The notes: generated by a model not told the origin, from the sequence alone. A DNA stretch of 12,398 nt from Bacteroidales bacterium (GCA_021443605.1 JABUTQ010000089.1:1-12398); one strand, 5' to 3'. Shown: positions 1 to 7,573, counted from the stretch's first letter. Made by a program: numbers and translations.

Positions 1-746
1 CTGAGCAAGATTATCTTGTCTGAAGGGGAATAATTGATTGATTTTACCAGATTTTGTATCTGGGAATTGGTTGCGGAAGGAGCTTGGATAAAAAACTTGT
101 TGTACTCTGCAAGATACTCAGCCCTGGTGTCCATCGGAGAGATGATGGGAACTTTTTTATCCTTACAGTAATCGGCAAACAGCGGGAGGTCTTTTGCCGA
201 AGCCGGCCCTACCACAAAATCGAAATCCTTGAAATCGTAGTCAGAGAAAATCTCGGTTTGGTCTTCATAATCACTCAGGTCTATTACGGTGAGTGTTATC
301 TTTAAGCCATTGTCTTTCAAATCGTTGACAGCAGTCAAGAAGCCGCTGTAGAAGTCAAGGTAATTTGTAGATGGATTCTCGGACCTCGCATCCAGAGGGA
401 GGATGAGGGCCGCTCTCGCCTTGCCTGACAACGGGACGAAGCTGAAGGCGTCTTCATCTTCGTTATTGACTGTTTCATCGGAAACTTCGGCAGGGTTCTC
501 GATGACCGTATTGTCTCCCTGCCGTTGAATTTCCGAAGTGGGAATGAGCAGTTGTTGCCCACTCTTTATTGTCTTGTTCTCTATATTGTTGAAAATCAGG
601 ATGCTTTCAACAGAAATGCCATATTTTCTCGATATGCTCTCGATACTCTCGTACCATTTTACCCGGTGAACCTTCGCCACTTCCTGGGCAGATACACTCA
701 AACTTAAGAGTAGAGCAAATAGCGATATGACAAGGCATTTCTTCAT
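1..746 (-). CDS. Secreted LysM protein with type 1 periplasmic-binding-protein domain (3' end cut off)
   Basis: Reading the minus strand from the ATG at 746-744 gives 248 codons without a stop, running off the window start. Residues 1-20 are a signal peptide (MKK, hydrophobic stretch, cleavage near SVSA-QE). Residues about 27-69 form one LysM domain (HRVKWYESIESISRKYGIS, ending in SGQQLLIP), the fold that binds peptidoglycan. An acidic linker (about 75-105) follows. From residue about 112 a type 1 periplasmic-binding fold begins: ALILPL, then FYSGFLTAVNDLK, then FVVGPAS, then VPIISPM, the spacing seen in LivK-like and LpoA-like proteins. Databases tend to name such proteins amino-acid ABC transporter binding proteins, but no permease or ATPase gene is nearby and the LysM domain argues for a cell-wall-bound periplasmic role. 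It lies 5 bases after the OmpH-like gene and is surely cotranscribed with it. The exact function is unknown; a role in cell-wall sensing or regulation is inference. Confidence 0.87.
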   Translation of the reverse strand, partial: MKKCLVISLFALLLSLSVSAQEVAKVHRVKWYESIESISRKYGISVESILIFNNIENKTIKSGQQLLIPTSEIQRQGDNTVIENPAEVSDETVNNEDEDAFSFVPLSGKARAALILPLDARSENPSTNYLDFYSGFLTAVNDLKDNGLKITLTVIDLSDYEDQTEIFSDYDFKDFDFVVGPASAKDLPLFADYCKDKKVPIISPMDTRAEYLAEYNKFFIQAPSATNSQIQNLVKSINYSPSDKIILL

Positions 747-751
747 GGAAC

Positions 752-1363
752 CTATTTATTTCTGTTTTTGATATATACTTCGTTGAGACCCTTGAGAACG
801 TCTTCTGTAATGTCAAGTGCAGCAGATGCCTCGATGACGATGTTCGTTGCAGCTGATGTGGTGATTATGGCTGCAAAGTTGTGTTCTGCATTGTAAGACT
901 TGAGATAGGTCTTGATGGCATCCATAATCTGGTTGTTGAGAACCAGCTCCTCTTCCTGCAATTCATATTGTTTCTGGTTGGCCTCGTTTTGGAGCGCTTC
1001 CTGACGCTGAAGGAGAGCCTGCTGTTGCTCTTCTGCCTTTGAACGGGTGAGAAGCCCTTTCTGAATCTGGTTTTCAAATGCTTTCATATCGCTTTCAAGC
1101 TTTCTCCCTTTCTTCTGAAGCTCGTCCTGAACTCCCATTGCCTTGCTTTGGAATGCAGACATAAGGTCGTTGTACATATCATAACGCATTACAAGCGAGT
1201 CGATTTGGATATAAACGATATCTCCGGAAACGGCACTTGCACCATTTGATGAAGTTGAAATTACCGACTGTTTTTTACCACAGCCGCCTGTCAGATTCAA
1301 GATCAGAACTGCAATCGCCACGAGAAGTGCTGCAATACTGAGGATTAAAGAGGTCTTTTTCAT
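752..1363 (-). CDS. Membrane-anchored OmpH/Skp-like coiled-coil protein
   Basis: A 203-residue protein. Residues 5-24 form one strong hydrophobic segment after a short basic N-terminus, followed by GGCGKK. The cysteine is not in a good lipobox (TGGC rather than L-A/S-G/A-C), so an uncleaved inner-membrane anchor is more likely than a lipoprotein, but this is not settled. After a Ser/Ala-rich spacer, VYIQIDSLVMRYDMYNDL (about 50-67) matches the start of the OmpH/Skp fold (the 'yintdsll' strand). A long Gln/Glu/Lys-rich coiled coil (about 70-145) follows, then the second core strand and helix (FAAIITTSAATNIVIEAS, then DITEDVLKGLN). The family contains periplasmic chaperones such as Skp; the two plus-strand paralogues in this window have ordinary signal peptides, whereas this one seems tethered. 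It is first gene of an operon with the LysM protein. Family membership is firm; a chaperone activity is inferred. Confidence 0.88.
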   Translation of the reverse strand: MKKTSLILSIAALLVAIAVLILNLTGGCGKKQSVISTSSNGASAVSGDIVYIQIDSLVMRYDMYNDLMSAFQSKAMGVQDELQKKGRKLESDMKAFENQIQKGLLTRSKAEEQQQALLQRQEALQNEANQKQYELQEEELVLNNQIMDAIKTYLKSYNAEHNFAAIITTSAATNIVIEASAALDITEDVLKGLNEVYIKNRNK

Positions 1364-1414
1364 TTTAGATTTTAAATTATTTGTTTATAATATTTTCCTG
1401 AATTTTCGAAACTG

Positions 1415-1422
1415 CAAATATA
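1415..1422 (-). promoter_or_regulatory. Putative -7 box (TATATTTG) for the OmpH-like/LysM operon
   Basis: On the minus strand TATATTTG fits the Bacteroidota -7 consensus TAnnTTTG exactly and lies 51 bases before the ATG of the OmpH-like gene, in the 90-base gap after pdxJ. No good TTTG -33 element is seen at the usual spacing of about 19-21. It would give the operon transcription separate from pdxJ. Confidence 0.55.
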
Positions 1423-1453
1423 ATACTTTTTTTGACAACGCGTGCAGCCGCAA

Positions 1454-2173
1454 TTAACGTACCACAAGCCTGTCGAGATATGCCTTGATGGTGTTTTCCA
1501 ACCCCATATATAATGCATCGCATATTATGGCGTGTCCGATGGACACTTCGTCTGTCCATGGGATTGTCGTTACGAAATAGTTGAGGTTTTCGAGGTTGAG
1601 ATCGTGGCCGGCATTCAGTCCGAGGCCGCACTCCTTTGCCTTCAGGGCAGCGGCATAGTATGGGGCAATGGCCTTTTCGGGGCTTGTTGTGAACACATCG
1701 GCATAAGCCTGTGTATATAGCTCAACACGGTCGCACCCCGCCTCTGCAGCATTTTCAACCATCTCCGGCACGGGATCCACGAAGATGGAGCATCTGATTC
1801 CTTCAGAATGAAAAATTTTGCATATATCCTTGAGGTACTGCTTGTTGCGGATAGTGTCCCAACCGGCGTTGGACGTGAGCACGTTCTCAGCATCGGGCAC
1901 AAGCGTAACTTGGGCAGGGTGATTTTCAATCACAAGTTTGATGAATTGGTCGATGGGATTCCCCTCGATGTTGAATTCGGTGGAAATAACACTTTTTATT
2001 GCCGGTACGTCTGCGTATCTGATGTGCCTCTGGTCTGGACGCGGATGTACCGTAATCCCTTGGGCTCCAAATCTTTCACAATCAACGGCCGCTTTCACGA
2101 CATCCGGATTGTTTCCACCGCGAGCATTGCGTATCGTCGCTATCTTGTTTATGTTGACGCTTAATCTTGTCAT
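1454..2173 (-). CDS. pdxJ: Pyridoxine 5'-phosphate synthase PdxJ
   Basis: PdxJ condenses 1-deoxy-D-xylulose 5-phosphate with 3-amino-2-oxopropyl phosphate to pyridoxine 5'-phosphate, the ring-closing step of the DXP-dependent vitamin B6 pathway in the cytosol. The 239-residue product has the usual length and a full TIM barrel. Visible family motifs are VNINK (6-10), IRNARGG (14-20), GITVHPRPDQRHI (39-51), TEFNIEG (65-71), QVTLVPD (88-94), DRVELYT (148-154), GLNAGHDLN (185-193) and VSIGHA (210-215). By alignment from memory with E. coli PdxJ, His43, Glu70 and His190 correspond to the catalytic His45, Glu72 and His193, so the enzyme should be active. The start at MTRLSVNIN fits the family. It is transcribed away from nadK. 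Nothing looks damaged. Confidence 0.97.
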   Translation of the reverse strand: MTRLSVNINKIATIRNARGGNNPDVVKAAVDCERFGAQGITVHPRPDQRHIRYADVPAIKSVISTEFNIEGNPIDQFIKLVIENHPAQVTLVPDAENVLTSNAGWDTIRNKQYLKDICKIFHSEGIRCSIFVDPVPEMVENAAEAGCDRVELYTQAYADVFTTSPEKAIAPYYAAALKAKECGLGLNAGHDLNLENLNYFVTTIPWTDEVSIGHAIICDALYMGLENTIKAYLDRLVVR

Positions 2174-2194
2174 AGTTCATATCTTTTGTGAATA

Positions 2195-2202
2195 CAAAAA
2201 TA
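2195..2202 (-). promoter_or_regulatory. Putative -7 box (TATTTTTG) for pdxJ
   Basis: On the minus strand TATTTTTG fits TAnnTTTG and lies 21 bases before the pdxJ ATG, a normal leader length. No clear -33 element is visible. It belongs to the 92-base divergent region between pdxJ and nadK. Confidence 0.45.
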
Positions 2203-2234
2203 TAACTTTTTATGGTAAATCTTCCATAATGCCG

Positions 2235-2242
2235 TACATTTG
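2235..2242 (+). promoter_or_regulatory. Putative -7 box (TACATTTG) for the nadK operon
   Basis: TACATTTG fits the Bacteroidota consensus TAnnTTTG and lies 23 bases before the nadK ATG. About 20 bases upstream is TTTTATGG (2207-2214), an imperfect match to a TTTG -33 element. It probably drives nadK, uppS and some of the downstream genes. Confidence 0.5.
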
Positions 2243-2265
2243 ACCGCTAATCATACTTTGCTGAA

Positions 2266-3156
2266 ATGAAGATTGCATTGTTTGGAAAGAGAATCGGGGA
2301 GTCTACGGCCGAAAGCATATCACACCTTATCGGTAAGATGGATGCTTCGGGCGTTTCGTTATGCTATCACAGACAGTTTTTTACCGATTTGCTCCCCTAT
2401 TGTCTTGGAAAACTCCCTGCGGGCGAGCTTTTTACCGGATCGTGGGATATGCCGAAAGACGTTGATATGCTCCTTGCTTTGGGAGGAGACGGCACTTTCC
2501 TCAGGGCTGTCACCTTGTTGAACGGCCTGGAGATACCTGTGGCGGGGATAAATTTCGGAAGGCTTGGATTTCTCACCACGGCAAAGACCGGAGAGGGGGT
2601 GGAAAAAAGTATAGACGATATCATAAATGGCCTTTATACGATTGAAAAGCGTCTCATGCTCTCCGTGAGCGGAGAAGCTGTGCCGAGTGGCACTTATCCG
2701 TGTGCGCTGAACGAACTTTCAATCCAGCGCAACGGATCCTCGATGCTCGAATTCTCAATCTCAGTCAACGGGAGGTCGCTCCCGCCATATCTTGCCGATG
2801 GGGTGATAATCGCCACTCCGACAGGCAGTACTGCATATTCATTGAGCGTGGGCGGTCCAATCGTCACTCCCGATTCGAACGTTTTCATCATCGCTCCCAT
2901 TGCACCTCACAACTTGAATATCAGGCCGATAGTGATTCCGTCAGACAGTGTTCTCACGATTAGTTATACCAGTCGGAAATCCACGGCCTTGGCCACTATA
3001 GACAACAGGTCGTTTCCACTCTCGCAAAATTCTGTTTTGACAATATGCAAAAGCGAACATTCGGCCAACTATGTCTCCCTGTTTGATATGAATTTCATAG
3101 ATGCTCTCAAAGACAAGCTTCTCTGGGGAGAAGATAGAAGGTGTACGGATAGGTAA
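2266..3156 (+). CDS. nadK: NAD kinase
   Basis: This cytosolic enzyme phosphorylates NAD to NADP using ATP (or polyphosphate in some members) and so supplies the NADPH pool for biosynthesis. The 296-residue product has the family's usual length. It shows the diagnostic GGDGT motif (73-77; Asp75 is the expected catalytic residue), the glycine-rich GINFGRLGFLT (94-104), the NE pair (149-150), the second conserved block DGVIIATPTGSTAYSLSVGG (178-197) and PIAPHNLNIRPIVIP (211-225). The start is MKIALFGKR, where the beta-strand for the nucleotide fold begins, as in Bacteroidales homologues. It is the first gene of a plus-strand run; uppS begins 31 bases after its stop. No anomaly is seen. Confidence 0.97.
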   Translation: MKIALFGKRIGESTAESISHLIGKMDASGVSLCYHRQFFTDLLPYCLGKLPAGELFTGSWDMPKDVDMLLALGGDGTFLRAVTLLNGLEIPVAGINFGRLGFLTTAKTGEGVEKSIDDIINGLYTIEKRLMLSVSGEAVPSGTYPCALNELSIQRNGSSMLEFSISVNGRSLPPYLADGVIIATPTGSTAYSLSVGGPIVTPDSNVFIIAPIAPHNLNIRPIVIPSDSVLTISYTSRKSTALATIDNRSFPLSQNSVLTICKSEHSANYVSLFDMNFIDALKDKLLWGEDRRCTDR

Positions 3157-3187
3157 CGCTCTATTAATCAATAAATTATTTAACTTA

Positions 3188-3865
3188 ATGATACCGAGTC
3201 ACGTAACAATAATAATGGACGGAAATGGGCGATGGGCCCGCAAGCAGGGGGAGGAGCGCCTTTTTGGGCATAGCAACGGTGTGGAAAGCGTGAGGGCTTG
3301 TACGGAATATGCAGTCGAAAAAGGAATCCGATATCTCAGCCTTTTCGCATTCTCCGAGGAAAACTGGAATCGTCCGGAGGCCGAGGTTTCAGGCCTAATG
3401 TCCCTTATGCTCAAGTCTGTGATGGACGAACGGGAAACCTTTGCCAAAAACGATATCCGTTTTATGGTAATCGGAAACCGCGAACATATCGCTCCGGAAT
3501 TGCTCTCCAAGATTGAAATGGTTGAAAATGAGACCATAAACAACAAAAGGCTTACCCTTATTATAATGCTCAGCTATAGCGGTAAATGGGACATCCAACG
3601 AGCCGCGGAGTTGTATGCAAAAGATTATGCTGCAGGTTGTGCAAAGGATTTTGAGAGCTATCTCGCCACCGCCGGAATCCCCGATCCCGATTTGCTGATA
3701 CGCACCAGTGGAGAGCAGCGGATTTCAAACTATATGTTGTGGCAGACGGCCTATACCGAGTTCTATTTTACGGAGACACTTTGGCCTGATTTTCGCAAAG
3801 CGGACTTCGAAATCGCACTCAAGAGTTATGAAAGCAGGGACAGGCGATATGGTTTAATAAAATAA
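3188..3865 (+). CDS. uppS: Isoprenyl transferase (undecaprenyl diphosphate synthase)
   Basis: This cis-prenyltransferase adds isopentenyl units to farnesyl diphosphate to make undecaprenyl diphosphate, the precursor of the lipid carrier for peptidoglycan and O-antigen-type polymers; it acts at the inner face of the cytoplasmic membrane. The 225-residue product has IIMDGNGRWARKQG (8-21, with catalytic Asp11), GHSNG (27-31), FAFSEENWNRP (53-63), MLSYSGKWDI (127-136) and the binding loop LLIRTSGEQRISNY (169-182), then YFTETLWPDF (193-202). The ATG at 3188 was chosen because the family starts a few residues before the MDGNGR motif. The same frame is open back to an ATG at 3101 inside nadK, but those 29 extra residues do not resemble the family. 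It is slightly short for the family, with all core motifs present. It lies between nadK and bamA. Confidence 0.95.
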   Translation: MIPSHVTIIMDGNGRWARKQGEERLFGHSNGVESVRACTEYAVEKGIRYLSLFAFSEENWNRPEAEVSGLMSLMLKSVMDERETFAKNDIRFMVIGNREHIAPELLSKIEMVENETINNKRLTLIIMLSYSGKWDIQRAAELYAKDYAAGCAKDFESYLATAGIPDPDLLIRTSGEQRISNYMLWQTAYTEFYFTETLWPDFRKADFEIALKSYESRDRRYGLIK

Positions 3866-3870
3866 ATCAC

Positions 3871-3878
3871 TATATTTG
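3871..3878 (+). promoter_or_regulatory. Putative internal -7 box (TATATTTG) before bamA
   Basis: TATATTTG is an exact match to TAnnTTTG in the 34 bases between uppS and bamA, 21 bases before the bamA ATG. It could give bamA and the two skp genes their own transcript besides read-through from nadK-uppS. A good -33 element is not seen. Confidence 0.45.
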
Positions 3879-3899
3879 CAGAATATTTTGAAATAATTG

Positions 3900-6425
3900 A
3901 TGAGACATATCTTTTCCATAATATTGTCTATGCTTCTTCCGCTTGCCTTGATGGCACAGAACAGTGTAGATGAAGTGCCGCAGTCGATTGTTGTTGACTA
4001 CAACAATCCTCAAAAATATATAATAGGTGGATTAAGGGTAGAGGGAACAACTTACGTCAACAAGGATCAGATTGCTTCACTTTCCGGTATGCTCACTGGG
4101 TCTGAAATTCAGGTTCCCGGAGAAAACGTTTCAGAAATTGTGCGCCGCGTGTGGATGCAGCGCTATTTCTCCGATGTAGGTCTCTATATCGATTCACTCT
4201 CCGCAAACAAGGATACCGCTTATTTCGTAATGAAGATAACGGAGCGTCCGAGGGTTTCGGAGTGGAAATTCAGCGGCTTGAAAAAGTCTGAAAAAGATGA
4301 TATTCAGGAAAAGCTCAATCTTCGCAGAGGCCGGGCATTGTCAGAATATGTGCAGTCATCATCTGTAAATATCATTACCAAATACCTGAAAGAGAAGGGA
4401 TTCCTCAATACCAAGGTAGATGTTCTCACAGAAAACGACACTCTTATCAAAAATGCAGTCAAGGTGACTTTTGCAGTGGATCGCGGCAAGAAGGTCAAGG
4501 TGAAGAGAATAAACTATTCCGGAGTCGAAGGGATTTCCAAGTTCAAGTTGGACTGGTCTATGAAGAAGACCAAAGACATGACTTGGTATAATCTCTTCAG
4601 CAGCAAGAAGTTCAATGAAGATGAATACCCCGGTGACAAAGAAAAGCTTATCGAGACACTCAACGAACTTGGATATCGCGATGCAAAAATTGTCAAGGAT
4701 TCAATCTATTTCATGGAAGACAACCGCCTGGGTATCGACTTTCAGTTAGAACAGGGCAAGCGATATTATTTTAGAAATATAACCTGGACCGGAAACTCGG
4801 TATATCCCGCTGAGGCTCTATCTGATGTCCTAAAGATAAACAAGGGCGACATTTATGACGTGGTGACAATGAATGAACGTCTCTACGGCGGTGGAAAGGA
4901 TGGAGACATCACAATCAACAAGCTTTTTAGCGACAACGGATACCTCTTTTTTAGCGTGACGCCAGTTGAGGTGAACATTGTAGGAGACTCGGTTGATGTG
5001 GAGATGCGCATCGTCGAGGGAAAGCAGGCGACCTTCAACAACGTGATAATCAGTGGAAACAACGTCACAAACGAGAATGTAATCCGCAGGGCGGTATTTA
5101 CCCGTCCGGGCTATCTTTACCGCCAGACAGATTTTGAGAGATCTCTTCGCGAGCTTGGCACAATGACCAATTTCGATGCGGAGAAGATTGTACAGCAGGG
5201 GACAGGGTGGAACCTTCTTCCGGACCCCGTTTCCAATACTGTCGATATTTCTTACAACGTCGAAGAAAAGGCGAACAGCCAGTTGGAGCTCTCCGGAGGA
5301 TGGGGCAGCAATATGTTCGTGGGTAGTGTCGGAGTGAATTTCAGCAACTTCTCCACAAGGAATATGTTCAGAAAAGAGGCGTGGCGTCCCGTTCCGCTCG
5401 GAGATGCGCAGACCTTGGCTATCAGATTCCAGACCAACGGTTCATATTATACCGCCCTTACAGGTTCGTTCGTTGAGCCATGGCTCTTCGGAAAGAAGCC
5501 TACCTCTTTGAATATATCGCTTTACTATACCAAGCAGACAAATTCGGTCATCACATCTTATTATCAGATTCTCAATGATGATGAATACTTCAAGGTGTAT
5601 GGTGGTGCAGCGGGGCTCGGAAGCCGTCTGAAGTGGCCTGACAACTATTTTGTCCTCTATCATCAGTTGAGCCTGCAGACTTACGAGTTGAGCAACTGGA
5701 GTTACAACTTCCTGTTCTCGAACGGTAAATCACACAACTTCAACTATACGATTACACTGTCCCGAAACTCTACAGACCAGCAGATTTACCCAAGACAGGG
5801 TTCAGACCTTTCATTCTCCATTTCGCTCACTCCGCCTTATTCTCTATTCAGAGATCCGAATACCGATTATTCCAAAATGGCTGACTCGGAGCACTACAGG
5901 TGGATTGAATACAACAAATGGACTTTCAAGGGAAGTTCTTTCATAAGGATTGTCGGAGACCTCGTGTTGATGACCAGGGCACAGTTTGGATACCTTGGTT
6001 ATTATAATAAGAAGTGGGGATATTCTCCGTTTGAGGGCTTCCTCGTGGGAGGTGATGGTATGTCCGGATATAATACTTATGGTCAGGAAGTTATCGGCCT
6101 TCGTGGTTATGAGAACTACAGCCTTACCCCTACCAAGGGCAATGCTTACGCCGGAAATGTATATGACAAATTCACCGTAGAGTTGAGATACCCTATAATT
6201 ATGCAGCCGCAATCTACCATATTCGTCCTTGCATTCCTCGAAGGTGGTAACTGTTGGTCTGACATCAAGGATTTCAATCCGTTCCAAATCAAGCGTTCGG
6301 CAGGCGCCGGCCTCCGTGTGATGCTCCCTGTAGTTGGTCTTATGGGTATTGACTGGGGTTATGGATTCGACTCTACAAGCGACAACAAAGGACAGTTCCA
6401 TTTCGTTATCGGACAACAATTTTAA
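3900..6425 (+). CDS. bamA: Outer membrane protein assembly factor BamA
   Basis: BamA is the Omp85-family core of the BAM complex, which folds and inserts beta-barrel proteins into the outer membrane. The 841-residue product begins with a signal peptide (1-19; MRHIFSIILSMLLPLALMAQ). Five POTRA repeats follow at about 42-118, 119-195, 200-285, 287-374 and 377-456, each with the strand-glycine-N pattern (for example GLRVEGTTYV, ITWTGNSVY, VIISGNNVT). The 16-strand barrel fills the rest from about 462 (LELSGGWGSN) and ends in Phe, the usual BAM signal. The loop-6 VRGF/Y motif is LRGY (734-737). The start is the ATG at 3900; a TTG directly before it is in frame but unnecessary. The next gene, a Skp-type chaperone, starts 9 bases after the stop, fitting their joint role in outer-membrane biogenesis. 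Confidence 0.97.
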   Translation: MRHIFSIILSMLLPLALMAQNSVDEVPQSIVVDYNNPQKYIIGGLRVEGTTYVNKDQIASLSGMLTGSEIQVPGENVSEIVRRVWMQRYFSDVGLYIDSLSANKDTAYFVMKITERPRVSEWKFSGLKKSEKDDIQEKLNLRRGRALSEYVQSSSVNIITKYLKEKGFLNTKVDVLTENDTLIKNAVKVTFAVDRGKKVKVKRINYSGVEGISKFKLDWSMKKTKDMTWYNLFSSKKFNEDEYPGDKEKLIETLNELGYRDAKIVKDSIYFMEDNRLGIDFQLEQGKRYYFRNITWTGNSVYPAEALSDVLKINKGDIYDVVTMNERLYGGGKDGDITINKLFSDNGYLFFSVTPVEVNIVGDSVDVEMRIVEGKQATFNNVIISGNNVTNENVIRRAVFTRPGYLYRQTDFERSLRELGTMTNFDAEKIVQQGTGWNLLPDPVSNTVDISYNVEEKANSQLELSGGWGSNMFVGSVGVNFSNFSTRNMFRKEAWRPVPLGDAQTLAIRFQTNGSYYTALTGSFVEPWLFGKKPTSLNISLYYTKQTNSVITSYYQILNDDEYFKVYGGAAGLGSRLKWPDNYFVLYHQLSLQTYELSNWSYNFLFSNGKSHNFNYTITLSRNSTDQQIYPRQGSDLSFSISLTPPYSLFRDPNTDYSKMADSEHYRWIEYNKWTFKGSSFIRIVGDLVLMTRAQFGYLGYYNKKWGYSPFEGFLVGGDGMSGYNTYGQEVIGLRGYENYSLTPTKGNAYAGNVYDKFTVELRYPIIMQPQSTIFVLAFLEGGNCWSDIKDFNPFQIKRSAGAGLRVMLPVVGLMGIDWGYGFDSTSDNKGQFHFVIGQQF

Positions 6426-6434
6426 TTAAGAAAG

Positions 6435-6947
6435 ATGAAAAAGTTACTTTTGACTATAGCAATCGCCCTTTTTGCCTTCGCATCGGCAGGGGCACAGAAT
6501 GTGGGATACATCAATACCGAAATCATACTCAATGCAATGCCCGAATATCTCAAGGCACAGCAGGAGATAGATGCTGCGGCAGAGCGGTATAAATCTGATA
6601 TAGAGTCACGTATGGATATCCTTGATGATATGTACAAATCATATCAATCTCAGAAAGACAGGCTTTCGTCTTCTATGCGCACCCAGAAAGAGAATGAAAT
6701 CATCAATTATGAACGCGAGGTGCAGAAGAGGCAGCAGACATTTTTCGGAGAAGACGGAGTGATGGCCAAGAAATCGGAGACACTGTTGACTCCCATAAAG
6801 GAGAAAGTTCAGAAGGCGGTCGAATATGTCGCCGAAAGACACAACTGTACGATGATTGTAGATATTTCGGTTGCAGCCGGAGTTGTCTATACCAATCCCA
6901 AGTACAATTATACAGATGACGTTAAAGAATATTTGAATATTAAATAA
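6435..6947 (+). CDS. Periplasmic chaperone, OmpH/Skp family (first copy)
   Basis: A 170-residue protein with a cleavable signal peptide (about 1-20, ending SAGA-QN), then the Skp core: NVGYINTEIILNAMPEYLKAQ (about 21-41), a long charged coiled coil (about 42-110) that forms the tentacles in Skp, and a returning helix and strand (TMIVDISVAAGVVYTN, about 139-154). Skp trimers hold unfolded outer-membrane proteins in the periplasm and hand them to BamA. It lies 9 bases after bamA and 20 before a second paralogue, so cotranscription is very likely. An AAG/GAAAG purine stretch precedes the ATG, with no true Shine-Dalgarno. The length is typical of the family. The chaperone role follows from family and context. 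Confidence 0.93.
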   Translation: MKKLLLTIAIALFAFASAGAQNVGYINTEIILNAMPEYLKAQQEIDAAAERYKSDIESRMDILDDMYKSYQSQKDRLSSSMRTQKENEIINYEREVQKRQQTFFGEDGVMAKKSETLLTPIKEKVQKAVEYVAERHNCTMIVDISVAAGVVYTNPKYNYTDDVKEYLNIK

Positions 6948-6967
6948 TTAAATCACAAACAGTTATC

Positions 6968-7522
6968 ATGAAGAAAATTACTCTCCTGCTCTTCGTTGTT
7001 GCAGCAGGCATCTTTTCATCAAATGCTCAAACTCTCAAATTCGGCCATATCAACACATCCGAAGCTGTTGCTTTGATGTCTGAAAGGGATTCGGCCGTCG
7101 TTAAGCTCGACACATACAGAAACGAACTTCTCGAGGAGATGGAGGCAATGCAGACCGAATTCAACACAAAATACAACACTTACCAGCAGAAAGCCGCTTC
7201 CTGGACACAGACAGTAAGGGAATCAAAAGAGGCTGAACTTACCGAAATCAACCAGCGCCTCCAGCAGTTCCAGCAGAGTGCCCAGCAAGATCTCGCCCAG
7301 ATGGAGCAGACCCTTATGATGCCTATTTATCAGAAAGCTCAGGAAGCCATCAACAAAGTGGCAAAGGCAAAAGACCTTCTTTACGTGTTTGATTTGTCTG
7401 CAGGTACAATCGTATACAAGAACGATGCAGTGAGCATCGACATCCTTCCAGATGTAAAGAAGGAGCTTGGTATTCCCGCTGAGAAGGTTGCTCCTACTCA
7501 GCTTCCCCAGACTACAAAATAA
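6968..7522 (+). CDS. Periplasmic chaperone, OmpH/Skp family (second copy)
   Basis: A 184-residue protein with a signal peptide (about 1-20, ending SSNA-QT), then LKFGHINTSEAVALMSERDS (about 22-41) as the first core strand and helix, a Gln/Glu-rich coiled coil (about 42-115), and MMPIYQKAQEAINKVAKAKD with VFDLSAGTIVYKND as the closing helix and strand. It ends in a short Pro/Thr/Gln tail (PTQLPQTTK) that the first copy lacks. The coiled coils of the two copies differ clearly, so this is an old duplication and not a recent repeat. Paired skp/ompH genes after bamA are common in Bacteroidales. It is the last gene of the nadK-to-skp run and is followed by an intrinsic terminator. Two copies may form separate or mixed trimers; that is inference. 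Confidence 0.93.
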   Translation: MKKITLLLFVVAAGIFSSNAQTLKFGHINTSEAVALMSERDSAVVKLDTYRNELLEEMEAMQTEFNTKYNTYQQKAASWTQTVRESKEAELTEINQRLQQFQQSAQQDLAQMEQTLMMPIYQKAQEAINKVAKAKDLLYVFDLSAGTIVYKNDAVSIDILPDVKKELGIPAEKVAPTQLPQTTK

Positions 7523-7548
7523 CATTTGAGTTCAAATTATAGACTCTG

Positions 7549-7573
7549 AAGCCGCTTTTTTAGCGGCTTTTTT
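7549..7573 (+). terminator. Intrinsic terminator after the bamA-skp operon
   Basis: AAGCCGCT (7549-7556) pairs perfectly with AGCGGCTT (7562-7569) around a five-T loop, and a T run follows (7568-7573, then more T after one C). It starts 27 bases after the second skp stop. Confidence 0.92.

Noticed and set aside
54..305. Plus-strand 83-codon open frame near the window start
   Set aside because: It is antisense to the LysM/binding-protein gene, which has a signal peptide and two recognisable domains in the minus-strand frame.
1808..2243. Plus-strand open frames opposite pdxJ
   Set aside because: PdxJ on the minus strand has all catalytic residues and motifs; the opposite frames look like no protein family.
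3101..3187. Upstream extension of uppS into the end of nadK
   Set aside because: The frame is open back to an ATG at 3101, but the 29 added residues do not resemble the family and the core motif sits at the expected distance from the ATG at 3188.
5844..6419. Long minus-strand open frame (191 codons) opposite the bamA barrel
   Set aside because: It is fully antisense to a clear BamA barrel, has no recognisable protein features and is explained by codon bias of the real gene.
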